Positions 54,105 to 63,857 are shown, counted from the first letter of the stretch. The stretch: DNA of 64,000 nucleotides from Sphingomonas crusticola (GCF_003391115.1 NZ_QTJP01000001.1:1612001-1676000); one strand, 5' to 3'. Notes: generated from the sequence alone by a model not told the origin. A program made the numbers and translations.

Positions 54105-57100
54105 TTACCAGTTGCCGCGCAGGATGAACGAATAACGGCGATCGTTCACGAAGTAGGAGCGCGGCGCGAGGCGTCCGTCCACTGTATATTGCTGCAGCGT
54201 CTTGGTGGTCTCGTTCGTCAGGTTCACGCCCTGCACGCCGATCTTGACGTTCTTAGTGAGGTTCAAGAAGATCGACGCATCGAGCTGGCCAGTCTTGTCA
54301 TTGAAGACCGGCGTGAACGGGAAGATCACGTCTGACGAGGTCAGCAGGAAGCGCGAGCGCCAGTTATAGGCCGCACGCAACGAGATCGGGCCCTTTTCGT
54401 AGAAGACCGTCGCATTGAAGTTATGCTTCGACAATTGCTCGAGCGGCAAATTGCCCTTCGGAATGGTCGATTCCGTAACCGGGTTTCCGTTGTTGAGCGC
54501 GGAATTGGGTACGCCCCGGCTCTGCAGGAAGGTGTAGTTCAGGCTCGTGCCCAGCCCGCTGAAGGCGCCCGGCAGGAAGTCGAACGTCTGCTGATACGCC
54601 ACTTCGAAGCCGCGGATCCAACCCGACTTGGTGGCGTTGGCCGGACCGCGCACGCGGACCGCCTGCGTCACCCCATTGCTGGTGATGTCGCGGCTCGTCA
54701 CCGACGAATAGAAGAAGTTGTCGATGCTCTTGTAGAAGGCGTCCAACGTCAGCGAACCGACCCGGGCGAAATACCATTCGAGCGTGCCGTCAAACTGCCA
54801 GGCGAGCGCCGGCTTCAGGAATGGATTGCCTGCTGTCGCGGACAGCGCACTGCTGGCAGTGTCGTAGCCCAGGGTCAGGAAGTTGCGGATGTTCGAAAGA
54901 TCCGGTCGAGCCAACGCTCTCGATGCGGCGAAGCGCAGCACCAGATCGCGTGACAGGCCGAACTTCAGGTTAAGGCTGGGCAGGAAGTAATCATACTTCT
55001 GATGCGCGAGGTTGGGCGTGTTCACGCCCGTCGCGAACTGCTGCAACTGGGCGTAACCCGTAGCGCCCAAAGTGCAGACGCCGCCGGGTGTGGTAGGCGG
55101 CGTTCCCGGGGGTGCGCCCGCCGGAACCGAGGGCGCGCAGCGGGTCGCGAACGGATCCTGAACGCCCAAATTCGTCTGCGTCGGTATCTGGATCGACCCA
55201 TCCGAGTCGACCTTGGAGCGAACGTAGCGGACGCCAATATTACCCTCGAGCCGTACACCGCCAAAGAGTGGCTCGTTCTGGCCGAAGCTCAGCATCGCAT
55301 AGGCGTTATAGTCGCGGTCACGCACGCTCTGAATTTCGGACGGCAGGTAGGGCGTTCCAGCCACCACGCCCGCGCGTTCTGCCGCCGGAACCCAGCGGTT
55401 GGTGGACGTGGCACCATTGGTGGTGTGCCAAATATCGTTCAGGCTCTTGAAGTAGGTCGCCGCCGAATTATAGCCCTTCAGCAGATCGCCATTATAATAA
55501 TAAGCGGCCGGCGGGGCGCCCGTGTCGCCGCGGAAGAAGTTATTGAAGTTGAACAAGGACGAGCGGCTGGTGTCGCCCTGGTTGAACGTCACCGGCGCGC
55601 CAGACCAGACTTCCGAGATCGCGCCCCAATTATAGGCCGTGTAACGCACCGTTTCGTCGCGATCGGCATAGCGCGCGCCAAACTTAACGTGCTTCAGGAA
55701 CGAGCCGTCCTCGAAATTATACCGGACATCGCCCTTGAAGGCCCATTCGTGGCCGGTGCTGTGCTCGATATGATCCATCGCCGCACGCCAGAACTGGAAG
55801 TCCCGGTTGGCGAAATATTGCGAGTCGGTCGCGGCCGCCATTGCCGGATTCGGCGTGGCCCATCCCGCAGCGAGCGTCAGCGGCTTATGCGCCACCACGC
55901 TCGGCGTGCCGCCGGTGATGTCGACTTCCTCGTCAGCGAAGGTCGAACCGAACACGCTCATATCGAGCTGGTTATGCTCGGCATGCGTGTAATCGCCGTC
56001 GAGATTGAACGACCAACGGTCGTTCGGCGTGAACTTGAAGTTGACGCCCAGATCCTGGACCTTGCTGACTTCGTGCACCTGGCGACGCGACAGCGATTGC
56101 TGGATGCCGCCGGTCGGGACGGTCGTCGTTGCCTGGCCGCTGCTTGCGGTGCGCCAGCCGCTGCCTGGCAGCGTAATGAAGCCGCTCTCGAATACGTTGT
56201 CGGCGCCATATTGATAATTCTGGAAGGTGCCGACGGGGCATTCCGCGCGTGTCGTGGTGTTGCCGTTGGTCGCCGGGCCATTGCCGTTCTGCACGCAGCC
56301 CTTGGGGTAGGTGTTATATTCGGCAAGGTCGGGGGCGCTCTCGAACGTGTGCTCGCCCCAATCGTTGGTCGACTTGGTCGCCAGGCCCTGGACCGTCAAC
56401 AGCGCGCGACGATCATTGCTTTCCCACTGCGCCGAGACCGCAGCACCGCGGCGCTTACGGTCGTAATCCTGCGTACGGAACTGGCCGCCGAGCGGCGCAT
56501 AGGCGGTACCCAGCGGATCGGCGAGACCATCGGCGCCCGGCCGATTGGCAGCGCCGCAGAGGGGATTGGTCGCTGCAGCACCGCCAGCCGTCGGCAGGCC
56601 GGTGGTGTCGGTCGTGCCGGGCAGCGGGTTGCGGCAGATTGCCACGCCGGTCGAGTTGGCCGCGTTGACGGACGAATTGTCGCGCGTCTGGAAGTTGGTG
56701 ATCTGGATGCCGTCGGCGCGGCTGCGCAGCCGCGAATAGGATACGTCCGCGAGCACACCGAACGTGCCGGCGTCGGTCTCCCAGGTATTGCTGACGAGCA
56801 GCGAACGGGTCGGCGACCACTTCTTGCTGAAGTCGCTATAATTATTCTCGACATCGAAGCCGAGATGGAAGCCCTTATTGTCGAACGGCTTGCGCGTGTT
56901 GAGATTGACCGTGCCGCCAAGGCCGCCTTCGATCAGCTCCGCAGTAAGATTCTTGTAGACCTCGACCGAGCCGAGCAGCTCCGAGGGAACGTCCGAGAAA
57001 TTGATCGACTGGCCACCCACGCCGGCGGAGAAGGTGTCGCGGCCGTTAAATTCGGAGCGGACATAATTGAGTCCGCGAACGACCACGCCCGAACCTTCGA

Positions 57101-57536
57101 CCGAGAAGTGATCGGGGTCGTTGGAACCGGCAAAGCGATTCATCGCGACGCCGGGAACGCGCTGCAGCGCTTCGGTCACCGAACGATCCGGCAGCGCGCC
57201 GATGTCGGAGGCTGTTATCGCGTCGACGACGGTATCGGAGTTGCGCTTGATGTTCTGAGCGTTGGCGAGGCTCTGGCGGATACCCGTGACAACGACCTCG
57301 CCCGCTTCGGTGCCCGCAGCGCCAGTGCTGGACGTGCTGGACGTGGCTGCCGAAGCGCCCGACGAGGTTTCGGTCGTCGAGCCTGCAGTACCGCTGCCCG
57401 ATACCGAACCGGTCTGCGCCATGGCGGGTGTAGCCGCGGCAACGGCGCACAATGCCATTGCGGACACGCCGCACTTCAGGATCTTGCCGAACTCGGCCTG
57501 ATCAGCACGCAATTCACCGGAAAAAGCTCGGAACAT
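54105..57536 (-). CDS. TonB-dependent receptor (TonB_Xanth_Caul type)
   Basis: A 1143-residue outer-membrane receptor. A long-n-region signal peptide (hydrophobic part GVSAMALCAVAAATPAMA, cleavage near 40) is followed by a Ser/Thr/Gly/Ala-rich linker and the TonB box EVVVTGIRQSL. The plug follows (VVDAITASDIGALPDRSVTE, then LQRVPGVAMNRF), and a barrel of about 950 residues ends in an aromatic strand (RYSFILRGNW). This layout fits the TonB_Xanth_Caul subfamily, which is often next to tryptophan halogenase genes and thought to import glycans or related ligands. GGGAGGG precedes the start. It is transcribed away from the halogenase genes with a shared 222-base control region. Confidence 0.9.
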   Translation of the reverse strand: MFRAFSGELRADQAEFGKILKCGVSAMALCAVAAATPAMAQTGSVSGSGTAGSTTETSSGASAATSSTSSTGAAGTEAGEVVVTGIRQSLANAQNIKRNSDTVVDAITASDIGALPDRSVTEALQRVPGVAMNRFAGSNDPDHFSVEGSGVVVRGLNYVRSEFNGRDTFSAGVGGQSINFSDVPSELLGSVEVYKNLTAELIEGGLGGTVNLNTRKPFDNKGFHLGFDVENNYSDFSKKWSPTRSLLVSNTWETDAGTFGVLADVSYSRLRSRADGIQITNFQTRDNSSVNAANSTGVAICRNPLPGTTDTTGLPTAGGAAATNPLCGAANRPGADGLADPLGTAYAPLGGQFRTQDYDRKRRGAAVSAQWESNDRRALLTVQGLATKSTNDWGEHTFESAPDLAEYNTYPKGCVQNGNGPATNGNTTTRAECPVGTFQNYQYGADNVFESGFITLPGSGWRTASSGQATTTVPTGGIQQSLSRRQVHEVSKVQDLGVNFKFTPNDRWSFNLDGDYTHAEHNQLDMSVFGSTFADEEVDITGGTPSVVAHKPLTLAAGWATPNPAMAAATDSQYFANRDFQFWRAAMDHIEHSTGHEWAFKGDVRYNFEDGSFLKHVKFGARYADRDETVRYTAYNWGAISEVWSGAPVTFNQGDTSRSSLFNFNNFFRGDTGAPPAAYYYNGDLLKGYNSAATYFKSLNDIWHTTNGATSTNRWVPAAERAGVVAGTPYLPSEIQSVRDRDYNAYAMLSFGQNEPLFGGVRLEGNIGVRYVRSKVDSDGSIQIPTQTNLGVQDPFATRCAPSVPAGAPPGTPPTTPGGVCTLGATGYAQLQQFATGVNTPNLAHQKYDYFLPSLNLKFGLSRDLVLRFAASRALARPDLSNIRNFLTLGYDTASSALSATAGNPFLKPALAWQFDGTLEWYFARVGSLTLDAFYKSIDNFFYSSVTSRDITSNGVTQAVRVRGPANATKSGWIRGFEVAYQQTFDFLPGAFSGLGTSLNYTFLQSRGVPNSALNNGNPVTESTIPKGNLPLEQLSKHNFNATVFYEKGPISLRAAYNWRSRFLLTSSDVIFPFTPVFNDKTGQLDASIFLNLTKNVKIGVQGVNLTNETTKTLQQYTVDGRLAPRSYFVNDRRYSFILRGNW

Positions 57537-57596
57537 TTAGCACCCTCCCCTTATGACAGCGCTGACTACATCGGTCGCGCGTCTTGGTTGGCACCC

Positions 57597-57609
57597 GGTT
57601 ATCGCTACC
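57597..57609. promoter_or_regulatory. Imperfect palindrome in the divergent control region
   Basis: GGTTATCGCTACC has GGT/ACC ends around a central CG, loosely resembling LacI-type operators known upstream of TonB-receptor sugar loci. Only the ends and a few inner positions are symmetric, so this is a weak candidate. Confidence 0.2.
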
Positions 57610-57657
57610 ATTGGCCGTGCGCAAGCCTCGTTTCGACAGGACATGACAAAGGTGGCT

Positions 57658-57699
57658 AGCGTTGTCATTTTGCAACGCTCCATCGCAACATCGCGATGG
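57658..57699. promoter_or_regulatory. Two adjacent inverted repeats between receptor and halogenase genes
   Basis: AGCGTTG/CAACGCT (57658-57664 and 57673-57679, spacer 8) and CCATCGC/GCGATGG (57680-57686 and 57693-57699, spacer 6) are both perfect 7-bp inverted repeats and directly abut. They lie about 60 bases before the first halogenase start and about 120 bases before the receptor start on the other strand. They could be operators for a repressor or activator, or alternative RNA hairpins in the halogenase leader. Confidence 0.45.
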
Positions 57700-57758
57700 G
57701 CGGCATGGTTGACCAGCGCTGTCGCTTGCCCGCATGATCGCGGAAAAGGGGATGGAGG

Positions 57759-59264
57759 ATGGCCGCTTTGCGGCGAGTAGTGATTGTTGGCGGCGGGACT
57801 GCAGGCTGGATGACGGCCGCCGCGCTGGCCAAGCTGCTGCCGGGTCGTTGCGCGATCCGGCTGGTCGAATCCGAGGCGATCGGGATCGTCGGCGTGGGCG
57901 AAGCGACCCTGCCGCACATCCGCGCTTTCAATGACAGGCTCGGCATCGACGAGGCCGAGTTCATGGCCACGACGCGCGCCACCTTCAAGCTCGGCATCGA
58001 ATTCACCAATTGGGGCGCGATCGGCGATTCCTATATCCATCCTTTCGGTACGTTCGGGGACGGCAAAGGGGAGATTCCCTTCCACCATTATTGGCTCCGG
58101 CTGAAGCAGGCAGGAGTCGATGTGGCGCCCCTCGAGCAATATTCCGTCGGCTGCATGACGGCGCGCCTGAACCGGTTCGCCCCGCCTTCGCGCAACGCGG
58201 AGGAACTGAGCTCTACTTTCGGCTATGCCTATCAGTTCGACGCCAATCTGTTCGGCCCGTATTTGCGCACCGTCGCCGAAGGGGCGGGCGTACGGCGCAC
58301 GGAAGGCAAGATCGTCACGGTCGAACGCGACGGCGAGCGCGGCGACATCGCCTCGGTCACGCTCGAGAATGGCGAGCGGATCGAAGGCGACCTGTTCGTC
58401 GATTGCTCGGGCTTTCGCTCGCTGCTGCTGGGCGAGACGCTAAGCGAGCCGTTCGAGGACTGGTCCCATTGGCTGCCCAATGACCGCGCGATGGCGATGC
58501 CGTGCCGGACCGAGACCGCGCTCACGCCCTATACCGGGGTGATCGCCATGCCCGGCGGGTGGCGGTGGCGCATCCCGCTCCAGCACCGCACCGGCAACGG
58601 CTATGTCTATGCAAGCGCCTTTCTGTCGGACGACGCGGCTGCCGATGCGCTGCGGCAGGCCGTGGAGGGCGAGCCGCTCGCGGACCCGCGTCCGTTGCGT
58701 TTCAAGGCCGGGCGGCGGCGGCGCAGCTGGGTCAACAATTGCATCGGCGTTGGCCTCGCGTCCGGCTTTCTCGAGCCGCTCGAATCGACCAGCATCTATC
58801 TGATCCAGGCAGCGATCACGCTGCTGCTCGAACTGTTTCCCGAGCGAGAAATTTCCGACGTCGATCGCGACGAATTCAACCGCATGATCGATCTGGAATA
58901 TGATCGTATCCGCGACTTCCTGATCCTGCATTACCACGCGACTAGGCGCGACGATTCGGAGTTCTGGAACTACGTTCGCACCATGTCCATTCCGGACAGC
59001 TTGGCCGAAAAGATGGAGCTGTTCCGCAGGCGCGGCCGGGTCGTCAAATATCGTGAAGGCGTGTTCCTCGATGCGAGCTGGGTCTCGGTCTATCTCGGCC
59101 AGGGCGTGTTTCCGCAAGGCCATGACATGCGTGCCGATGCGCCGCCGGCGGACCAGTTGCTGCAGGCGATGGAAAGGCTTCGTGGCGAGGTTGCCCGGAC
59201 TGCCGCCAGCATGCCCGATCATCGCACTTATATAGCGCAGCATTGCGCCATGGCGGCCGCCTGA
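57759..59264 (+). CDS. Flavin-dependent tryptophan halogenase family protein (1)
   Basis: A 501-residue halogenase homologue. Family enzymes use FADH2, O2 and halide to make HOCl/HOBr, which is passed to a lysine and then to an indole-type substrate. Visible here are the FAD motif GGGTAGW at 11-17, VGVGEAT near 44-50, a catalytic-type Lys77 in ATFKLGIEF (the position matching Lys79 of PrnA by my alignment), the halogenase motif WRWRIP at 268-273, and the EPLEST segment with the proposed Glu. No flavin reductase gene is in view. GGGG lies upstream of the ATG at 57759, and the TGATG junction couples it to the next gene. Confidence 0.92.
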   Translation: MAALRRVVIVGGGTAGWMTAAALAKLLPGRCAIRLVESEAIGIVGVGEATLPHIRAFNDRLGIDEAEFMATTRATFKLGIEFTNWGAIGDSYIHPFGTFGDGKGEIPFHHYWLRLKQAGVDVAPLEQYSVGCMTARLNRFAPPSRNAEELSSTFGYAYQFDANLFGPYLRTVAEGAGVRRTEGKIVTVERDGERGDIASVTLENGERIEGDLFVDCSGFRSLLLGETLSEPFEDWSHWLPNDRAMAMPCRTETALTPYTGVIAMPGGWRWRIPLQHRTGNGYVYASAFLSDDAAADALRQAVEGEPLADPRPLRFKAGRRRRSWVNNCIGVGLASGFLEPLESTSIYLIQAAITLLLELFPEREISDVDRDEFNRMIDLEYDRIRDFLILHYHATRRDDSEFWNYVRTMSIPDSLAEKMELFRRRGRVVKYREGVFLDASWVSVYLGQGVFPQGHDMRADAPPADQLLQAMERLRGEVARTAASMPDHRTYIAQHCAMAAA

Positions 59265-60748
59265 TGGCTGGCGGGCGCCCCATTCGGGACATTGTCGTTG
59301 CGGGCGGGGGCATCGTTGCCTGGAGCTGCGCGGCCGCGCTCAAGCGGCAGATTGCGGACGTGAAGGTCACTATAGTCGCGACCGCCGTGCCGGACGATGC
59401 GCTCGCCGAGCGCATGGCCAGCACGCTTCCGTCAACCACCGGCTTCCATCGCGACATCGGGCTGAGCGAGGCCGACACGGTGGTGCGCGCCGGCAGCGGC
59501 TTCCGGCTCGGCACATTGTTCCAGGATTGGGGGCCGGGCGACTATGCCCATGTCTATGGCAGTTATGGCCAGCCGTTCGGCACCGCGTCCTTCCATCATC
59601 ATTGGGTGCGGGCTTACCGCAACGGCACAGCGGGTCCGTATGACGCGCACGCGCCAGCCGCCGCGCTTGGCCGCGCCAGCCGCTTCACCCATCCGCACGC
59701 CGATCCGGCTTCGCCGCTCGCGGGGTTCGAATATGGCCTCGTGATCAATCCCCCGCGCTACCGCGAAATGATGCGCGCCTATGCGCTCCACCTGGGCGTT
59801 GCCGAACGCTCGGGCGAGATCGCCGAGGTGCGGCTGGCGGGCGACACCGGCTTTGTCGAGGCGCTCGTGCTGGCGGACGGCAGCCACGTCAGCGGCCATC
59901 TTTTCGTCGACTGTACTGGTCCCGCAGCGCGCGTGCGCTCCGCCCTGGACGCGGCCTATGACGATTGGAGCCGGTGGCTGCCGTGCGACCGCATCCTGTT
60001 CGCCGAGAGTGCGCCCCCCGCCGACCTCCCCACGCTCGACCACGCGGCCGCCATGGCGGCCGGCTGGCGCTGGACGAGCACCGGACCTGCGCGAACCGCA
60101 CACGGCCTCGCTTATGCGTCCGCTCATCTCAGCGACGAGGATGCTGCCCGATCATTGCCGCTTGCACCTTCCGGCGCTGCGGCGACGATACGGCCGGGCC
60201 GCCGGCCCGCACCGTGGCTGCGCAATTGTGTCGCAATCGGCGATGCCGCGATCGCGCTCGATCCGCTCGAATGGACCAATCTCCACCTGGCCCACAGCGC
60301 GATCGACCGGCTGGTGGCGATGATGCCCGACCGTGACTTCGCGCCCGTCGAGCTGTGGGATTATAACCGTCAAACCGCCAACGAGACCGATCGGGTGCGC
60401 GATTTGCTCGCGCTCCATTACCGCGCGACCTCGCGGACCGAACCGATGTGGCGCGCGGTGAGAGAGGTGCCGCCGCCGGATTCGCTTGCGCACACATTGT
60501 CCTTATTCGGCGAACGGGGACGGCTGCCCTTTTACGAGGAGGAGACCTTCTCGCGCGATAGCTGGCTTGCCGTGCTGTTGGGGCAGGGGATAATCCCGCG
60601 CCGCACCGATCCGCTGATCGATTCCGTGCCGCCCGGGCAGTCCGACCAGGCCATGGCGGCGATGCGCGCCGGCATCGCCACAACCGTGTCGACGCTGCCG
60701 ACGCATTCCGCCTATCTTCTCCAAATGCAGAGGCAGATCGCCCGATGA
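59264..60748 (+). CDS. Degenerate tryptophan-halogenase paralogue (2)
   Basis: A 494-residue protein clearly homologous to its neighbours (GGGIVAW, SFHHHWVRAYRNG, LFVDCTGPAARV, PLEWTNLHLAHSAIDRL) but altered at each hallmark. The FAD glycine motif reads GGGIVA instead of GGGTAG. The VGVGEAT loop is missing. The catalytic-type lysine is Arg81 (FRLGTLF). WxWxIP reads WRWTST at 268-273, and CSGF is replaced by CTGP. It has no frameshift or stop, and both ends overlap the flanking genes (TGATG and ATGA), so it is translated. It is likely non-halogenating; a structural or ligand-binding partner role is inference. Confidence 0.85.
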   Translation: MAGGRPIRDIVVAGGGIVAWSCAAALKRQIADVKVTIVATAVPDDALAERMASTLPSTTGFHRDIGLSEADTVVRAGSGFRLGTLFQDWGPGDYAHVYGSYGQPFGTASFHHHWVRAYRNGTAGPYDAHAPAAALGRASRFTHPHADPASPLAGFEYGLVINPPRYREMMRAYALHLGVAERSGEIAEVRLAGDTGFVEALVLADGSHVSGHLFVDCTGPAARVRSALDAAYDDWSRWLPCDRILFAESAPPADLPTLDHAAAMAAGWRWTSTGPARTAHGLAYASAHLSDEDAARSLPLAPSGAAATIRPGRRPAPWLRNCVAIGDAAIALDPLEWTNLHLAHSAIDRLVAMMPDRDFAPVELWDYNRQTANETDRVRDLLALHYRATSRTEPMWRAVREVPPPDSLAHTLSLFGERGRLPFYEEETFSRDSWLAVLLGQGIIPRRTDPLIDSVPPGQSDQAMAAMRAGIATTVSTLPTHSAYLLQMQRQIAR

Positions 60749-62331
60749 ACGAGCATACCATCCAGCACATCGTCATCGTCGGCGGCGGCACCGCCGGCTG
60801 GATGGCGGCAGCGGCGATGTCACGCTTCATGAACAACGGCGTGACGCGGATCACGCTGGTGGAGTCGGATGAGATTGGTACGATCGGGGTCGGCGAAGCA
60901 ACGATCCCGCCGATCATCACCTTCAACCGCATGCTCGGCATCAATGAGAACGAGTTCCTGCGCGCCACCCAGGGCACGTATAAATTGGGTATCGAATTCG
61001 TGAATTGGGGCGGGGTCGGCGAACGCTACTTCCACCCGTTCGGATCGCATGGCGAGGACCTGCACGGCATCCATTTCCATCAGCTCTATCTGCGCGAGCG
61101 CAAGCGCCGCGTGATGCAGGACATCTCCAGCTGGTCGATGAGCGGTGTCGCCGCCTCGCTCGGCAGGTTCGCACGCCCCACCGGTGAGGCCAGGTCGCCG
61201 ATCAAGGACCTGTTCTACGCCTTCCATTTCGATGCCGCGCTCTATGCCAAGTTCCTGCGTAATTATGCCGAACGCGGCGGCGTGCGCCGGATCGAAGGCA
61301 AGATCGTCGCCACGCAATTGCGTGGCGAGGACGGGTTCGTGGAATCGGTCACGCTTGCCGACGGGCAGGTGATCGCGGGCGACCTGTTCATCGACTGCTC
61401 GGGCTTTCGCGGGCTGCTGATCGAGGAAGCGCTCAACACCGGTTATGAGGATTGGACGCAATGGCTCCCGGCCAACCGTGCGATCGCGGTGCCGACCGCG
61501 CTGACGGGCGAGCCCGATCCTTATACTCGCGCCACCGCGCATGAAGCCGGCTGGCAGTGGCGCATCCCGCTGCAGCACCGCATGGGCAACGGCATCGTCT
61601 ATTCGAGCCAATATCTGGACGACGATGCCGCCGAGCGGACGCTGCTCGCCAATCTCGACGGCAAGACGCTCGCCGATCCGCGCCGCATCCGCTTCACGAC
61701 CGGCCGCCGCACGCTCAGCTGGAACAAGAATGTCGTGGCGATGGGCCTCGCCGGCGGCTTCGTTGAGCCGCTGGAATCGACCAGCATCCACGTCATCCAG
61801 GCGGCGATCGCCAAGCTGATCGCGCTCTTTCCCGACAAGCGCTTCAATCCGGTGGAGCGCGACGAGTTTAACGATCAGATGCGCGACCTCTACGAGGATA
61901 TCCGCGACTTCATCGTGCTCCACTATAATGCGACGCGACGTACGGATTCGCCGTTCTGGAACCATATGCGGACCATGGAAATCCCGGCGACGCTCCGCCG
62001 CAAGATCGACCTGTTCCGCGCGAAGGGCCGGCTGTTCCGGGAAGGCCGCGAATTGTTTGCGACCACATCCTATGTCGCGGTCATGCTGGGCCAGCATATC
62101 GTGCCCGAGGAGCACGAGCCGGCGGTCGATGCGCTCGACGAGGACAAGGTGGCGCAGGCGCTGGAGGAGATGCGGCTCGGCTATCTCGGCGTGGCCCAGC
62201 AGCTGCCGAGCCATGCCGAATTCATCGCCGCAACCGGCGCCGCACCGCCACCTCAAGCGGCACAGCCGCCGACCTTCTCCTTTGCCGACGAGAATCCGGG
62301 CTTCATGCCCTTCACCGGCGCGGGCACGTGA
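60745..62331 (+). CDS. Flavin-dependent tryptophan halogenase family protein (3)
   Basis: A 528-residue homologue with all hallmarks: GGGTAGW near 14-20, VGVGEAT near 48-54, Lys80 in GTYKLGIEF, WQWRIP at 270-275, CSGFRGLL and the EPLESTSIHV segment. The C-terminus carries an extra 35-residue Pro/Ala-rich tail ending NPGFMPFTGAGT, absent from the others. It begins by ATGA overlap with the degenerate paralogue and its stop overlaps a GTG start (GTGA). Closest relatives by recall are BrvH-type enzymes from receptor-linked loci that favour bromination of free indoles; the substrate here is unknown. Confidence 0.92.
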   Translation: MNEHTIQHIVIVGGGTAGWMAAAAMSRFMNNGVTRITLVESDEIGTIGVGEATIPPIITFNRMLGINENEFLRATQGTYKLGIEFVNWGGVGERYFHPFGSHGEDLHGIHFHQLYLRERKRRVMQDISSWSMSGVAASLGRFARPTGEARSPIKDLFYAFHFDAALYAKFLRNYAERGGVRRIEGKIVATQLRGEDGFVESVTLADGQVIAGDLFIDCSGFRGLLIEEALNTGYEDWTQWLPANRAIAVPTALTGEPDPYTRATAHEAGWQWRIPLQHRMGNGIVYSSQYLDDDAAERTLLANLDGKTLADPRRIRFTTGRRTLSWNKNVVAMGLAGGFVEPLESTSIHVIQAAIAKLIALFPDKRFNPVERDEFNDQMRDLYEDIRDFIVLHYNATRRTDSPFWNHMRTMEIPATLRRKIDLFRAKGRLFREGRELFATTSYVAVMLGQHIVPEEHEPAVDALDEDKVAQALEEMRLGYLGVAQQLPSHAEFIAATGAAPPPQAAQPPTFSFADENPGFMPFTGAGT

Positions 62332-63857
62332 TCGCCGACCCGATCCGGAAGTTGGTGATTGTCGGCGGTGGCACCGCCGGCTGGATGGCCGCGGCCGCGA
62401 TCTCGAAGATCATGGGCGAAACCGGCATGCGGATCACCCTGGTCGAGTCCGACGAGATCGGCACGGTCGGGGTCGGCGAGGCGACGATCCCGCAGATCAA
62501 CCTATTCAACGCCATGCTCGAGCTGGACGAGCATGATTTCGTGCGCGCCACCAATGCCACCTACAAATTGGGGATCGAGTTCGTCGACTGGACGCGGATC
62601 GGCCATCGCTACGTCCACCCGTTCGGCTTTTACGGGATCAACATGAAGGGGGTGGAATTCCACCACCACTGGCTCAAAGGCCGGACGCTCGGCGACCAAA
62701 CGCCGCTCGACGCTTATTCGCTCAGCGTCGTCGCCGGGCTGGCGGGCAAGTTCGAGCACCCCCGCCCCGACCAGCCCAATTCGCCGCTCGCCAAGGTCGG
62801 CTATGCCTATCAGTTCGATGCCGGCCTCTACGCGCGTTACCTCCGCCGGCTCGCCGAGCATCGTGGCGTCGAGCGGCGCGAAGGCCGCATCGTCGACGTC
62901 GCGCAGCATGCGGAGACAGGCTTTGTCGAAGCGGTCATTTTGCAGGACGGCAGTCGCATCGAGGGCGATCTGTTCGTCGACTGTTCGGGCTTCCGGGGCC
63001 TGCTGATCGAGCAGACGCTCGGCGCGGGGTTCGAGGATTGGAGCAGCTGGCTGCCGTGCGACCGCGCTTTCGCCGTGCCGTGCGAGCTTGGCGGCGATCA
63101 CCAACCGCTCACCCGTTCGACCGCGCGCAGCGCCGGGTGGCAGTGGCGCATCCCGCTCCAGCACCGCATCGGCAACGGCTATGTCTATTCGAGCGCGCAC
63201 ATTTCGGACGACGAAGCGGCGGCGACTTTGCTCGCCAATCTCGACGGGCGGCCGCTGGCCGAACCGAAGCAGCTGCGGTTCACCGCGGGCCACCGTAAGC
63301 AGGCGTGGGTCAAGAATGTCGTGGCCCTCGGCTTGGCGGGGGGCTTTCTCGAGCCGCTCGAATCGACCAGCATTCACCTGGTCCAGACCGGCATCGCGCG
63401 GCTGATGACCTTGTTCCCGACGCGCACCATCAACCAAGTCGAGATCGACCGCTACAATGAACAGACCGCGCGGGAATATGTCGATATCCGCGACTTCCTC
63501 GTGCTGCATTACAAGGCGACGGAGCGCAGCGATTCCCCCTTCTGGGACTATTGCCGCGCGCTGGCGCCGCCGGCGGCGCTGGCCGAGAAGCTTGCCATGT
63601 TCCGCGCCAATGGCCGCATCTTCCGCGAGCATGAGGAATTGTTCACCGAGACGAGCTGGCTGGCGGTGATGGTCGGCCAGGGGATCGAGGCGGGAGGCTA
63701 TCATCCCGCCGCGGATCTGCTGCCGGACGCCGAGACGCTCGCCCGGTTGCGGCATATCCGGGCGGTCATCGCCGAGACGGCGCAGGCACTGCCGACGCAG
63801 GATGCATTCCTGCGCGCGCATGGCAGCTGGTCGGGCGAGGTCCGCCGCGCGTCATGA
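62328..63857 (+). CDS. Flavin-dependent tryptophan halogenase family protein (4)
   Basis: A 509-residue homologue starting at GTG 62328, which overlaps the previous stop. It is closest to the third protein by eye (shared SDEIGTVGVGEATIP-type region and CSGFRGLLIEQT). Lys80 lies in ATYKLGIEF, WQWRIP is at 271-276, and EPLESTSIHLVQ is present. The substrate-binding region (FHHHWLKGRTLGDQTP) differs from its neighbours, which suggests a different substrate or position of attack. The stop overlaps the start of the cupin-like gene by four bases. Confidence 0.92.
   Translation: MIADPIRKLVIVGGGTAGWMAAAAISKIMGETGMRITLVESDEIGTVGVGEATIPQINLFNAMLELDEHDFVRATNATYKLGIEFVDWTRIGHRYVHPFGFYGINMKGVEFHHHWLKGRTLGDQTPLDAYSLSVVAGLAGKFEHPRPDQPNSPLAKVGYAYQFDAGLYARYLRRLAEHRGVERREGRIVDVAQHAETGFVEAVILQDGSRIEGDLFVDCSGFRGLLIEQTLGAGFEDWSSWLPCDRAFAVPCELGGDHQPLTRSTARSAGWQWRIPLQHRIGNGYVYSSAHISDDEAAATLLANLDGRPLAEPKQLRFTAGHRKQAWVKNVVALGLAGGFLEPLESTSIHLVQTGIARLMTLFPTRTINQVEIDRYNEQTAREYVDIRDFLVLHYKATERSDSPFWDYCRALAPPAALAEKLAMFRANGRIFREHEELFTETSWLAVMVGQGIEAGGYHPAADLLPDAETLARLRHIRAVIAETAQALPTQDAFLRAHGSWSGEVRRAS

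Noticed and set aside
55002-57659. 885-codon open frame antisense to the large receptor gene
   Set aside because: The composition (Arg/Ile/Val-rich, no domain) and lack of a ribosome-binding site point to a codon-bias artefact. The receptor is well supported on the minus strand.
60820-62256. 478-codon open frame antisense to the third halogenase
   Set aside because: It mirrors the halogenase codons exactly and has no recognisable domain; the sense frame keeps all halogenase motifs.
62502-63821. 439-codon open frame antisense to the fourth halogenase
   Set aside because: The same high-GC shadow pattern; no motif in the antisense translation.
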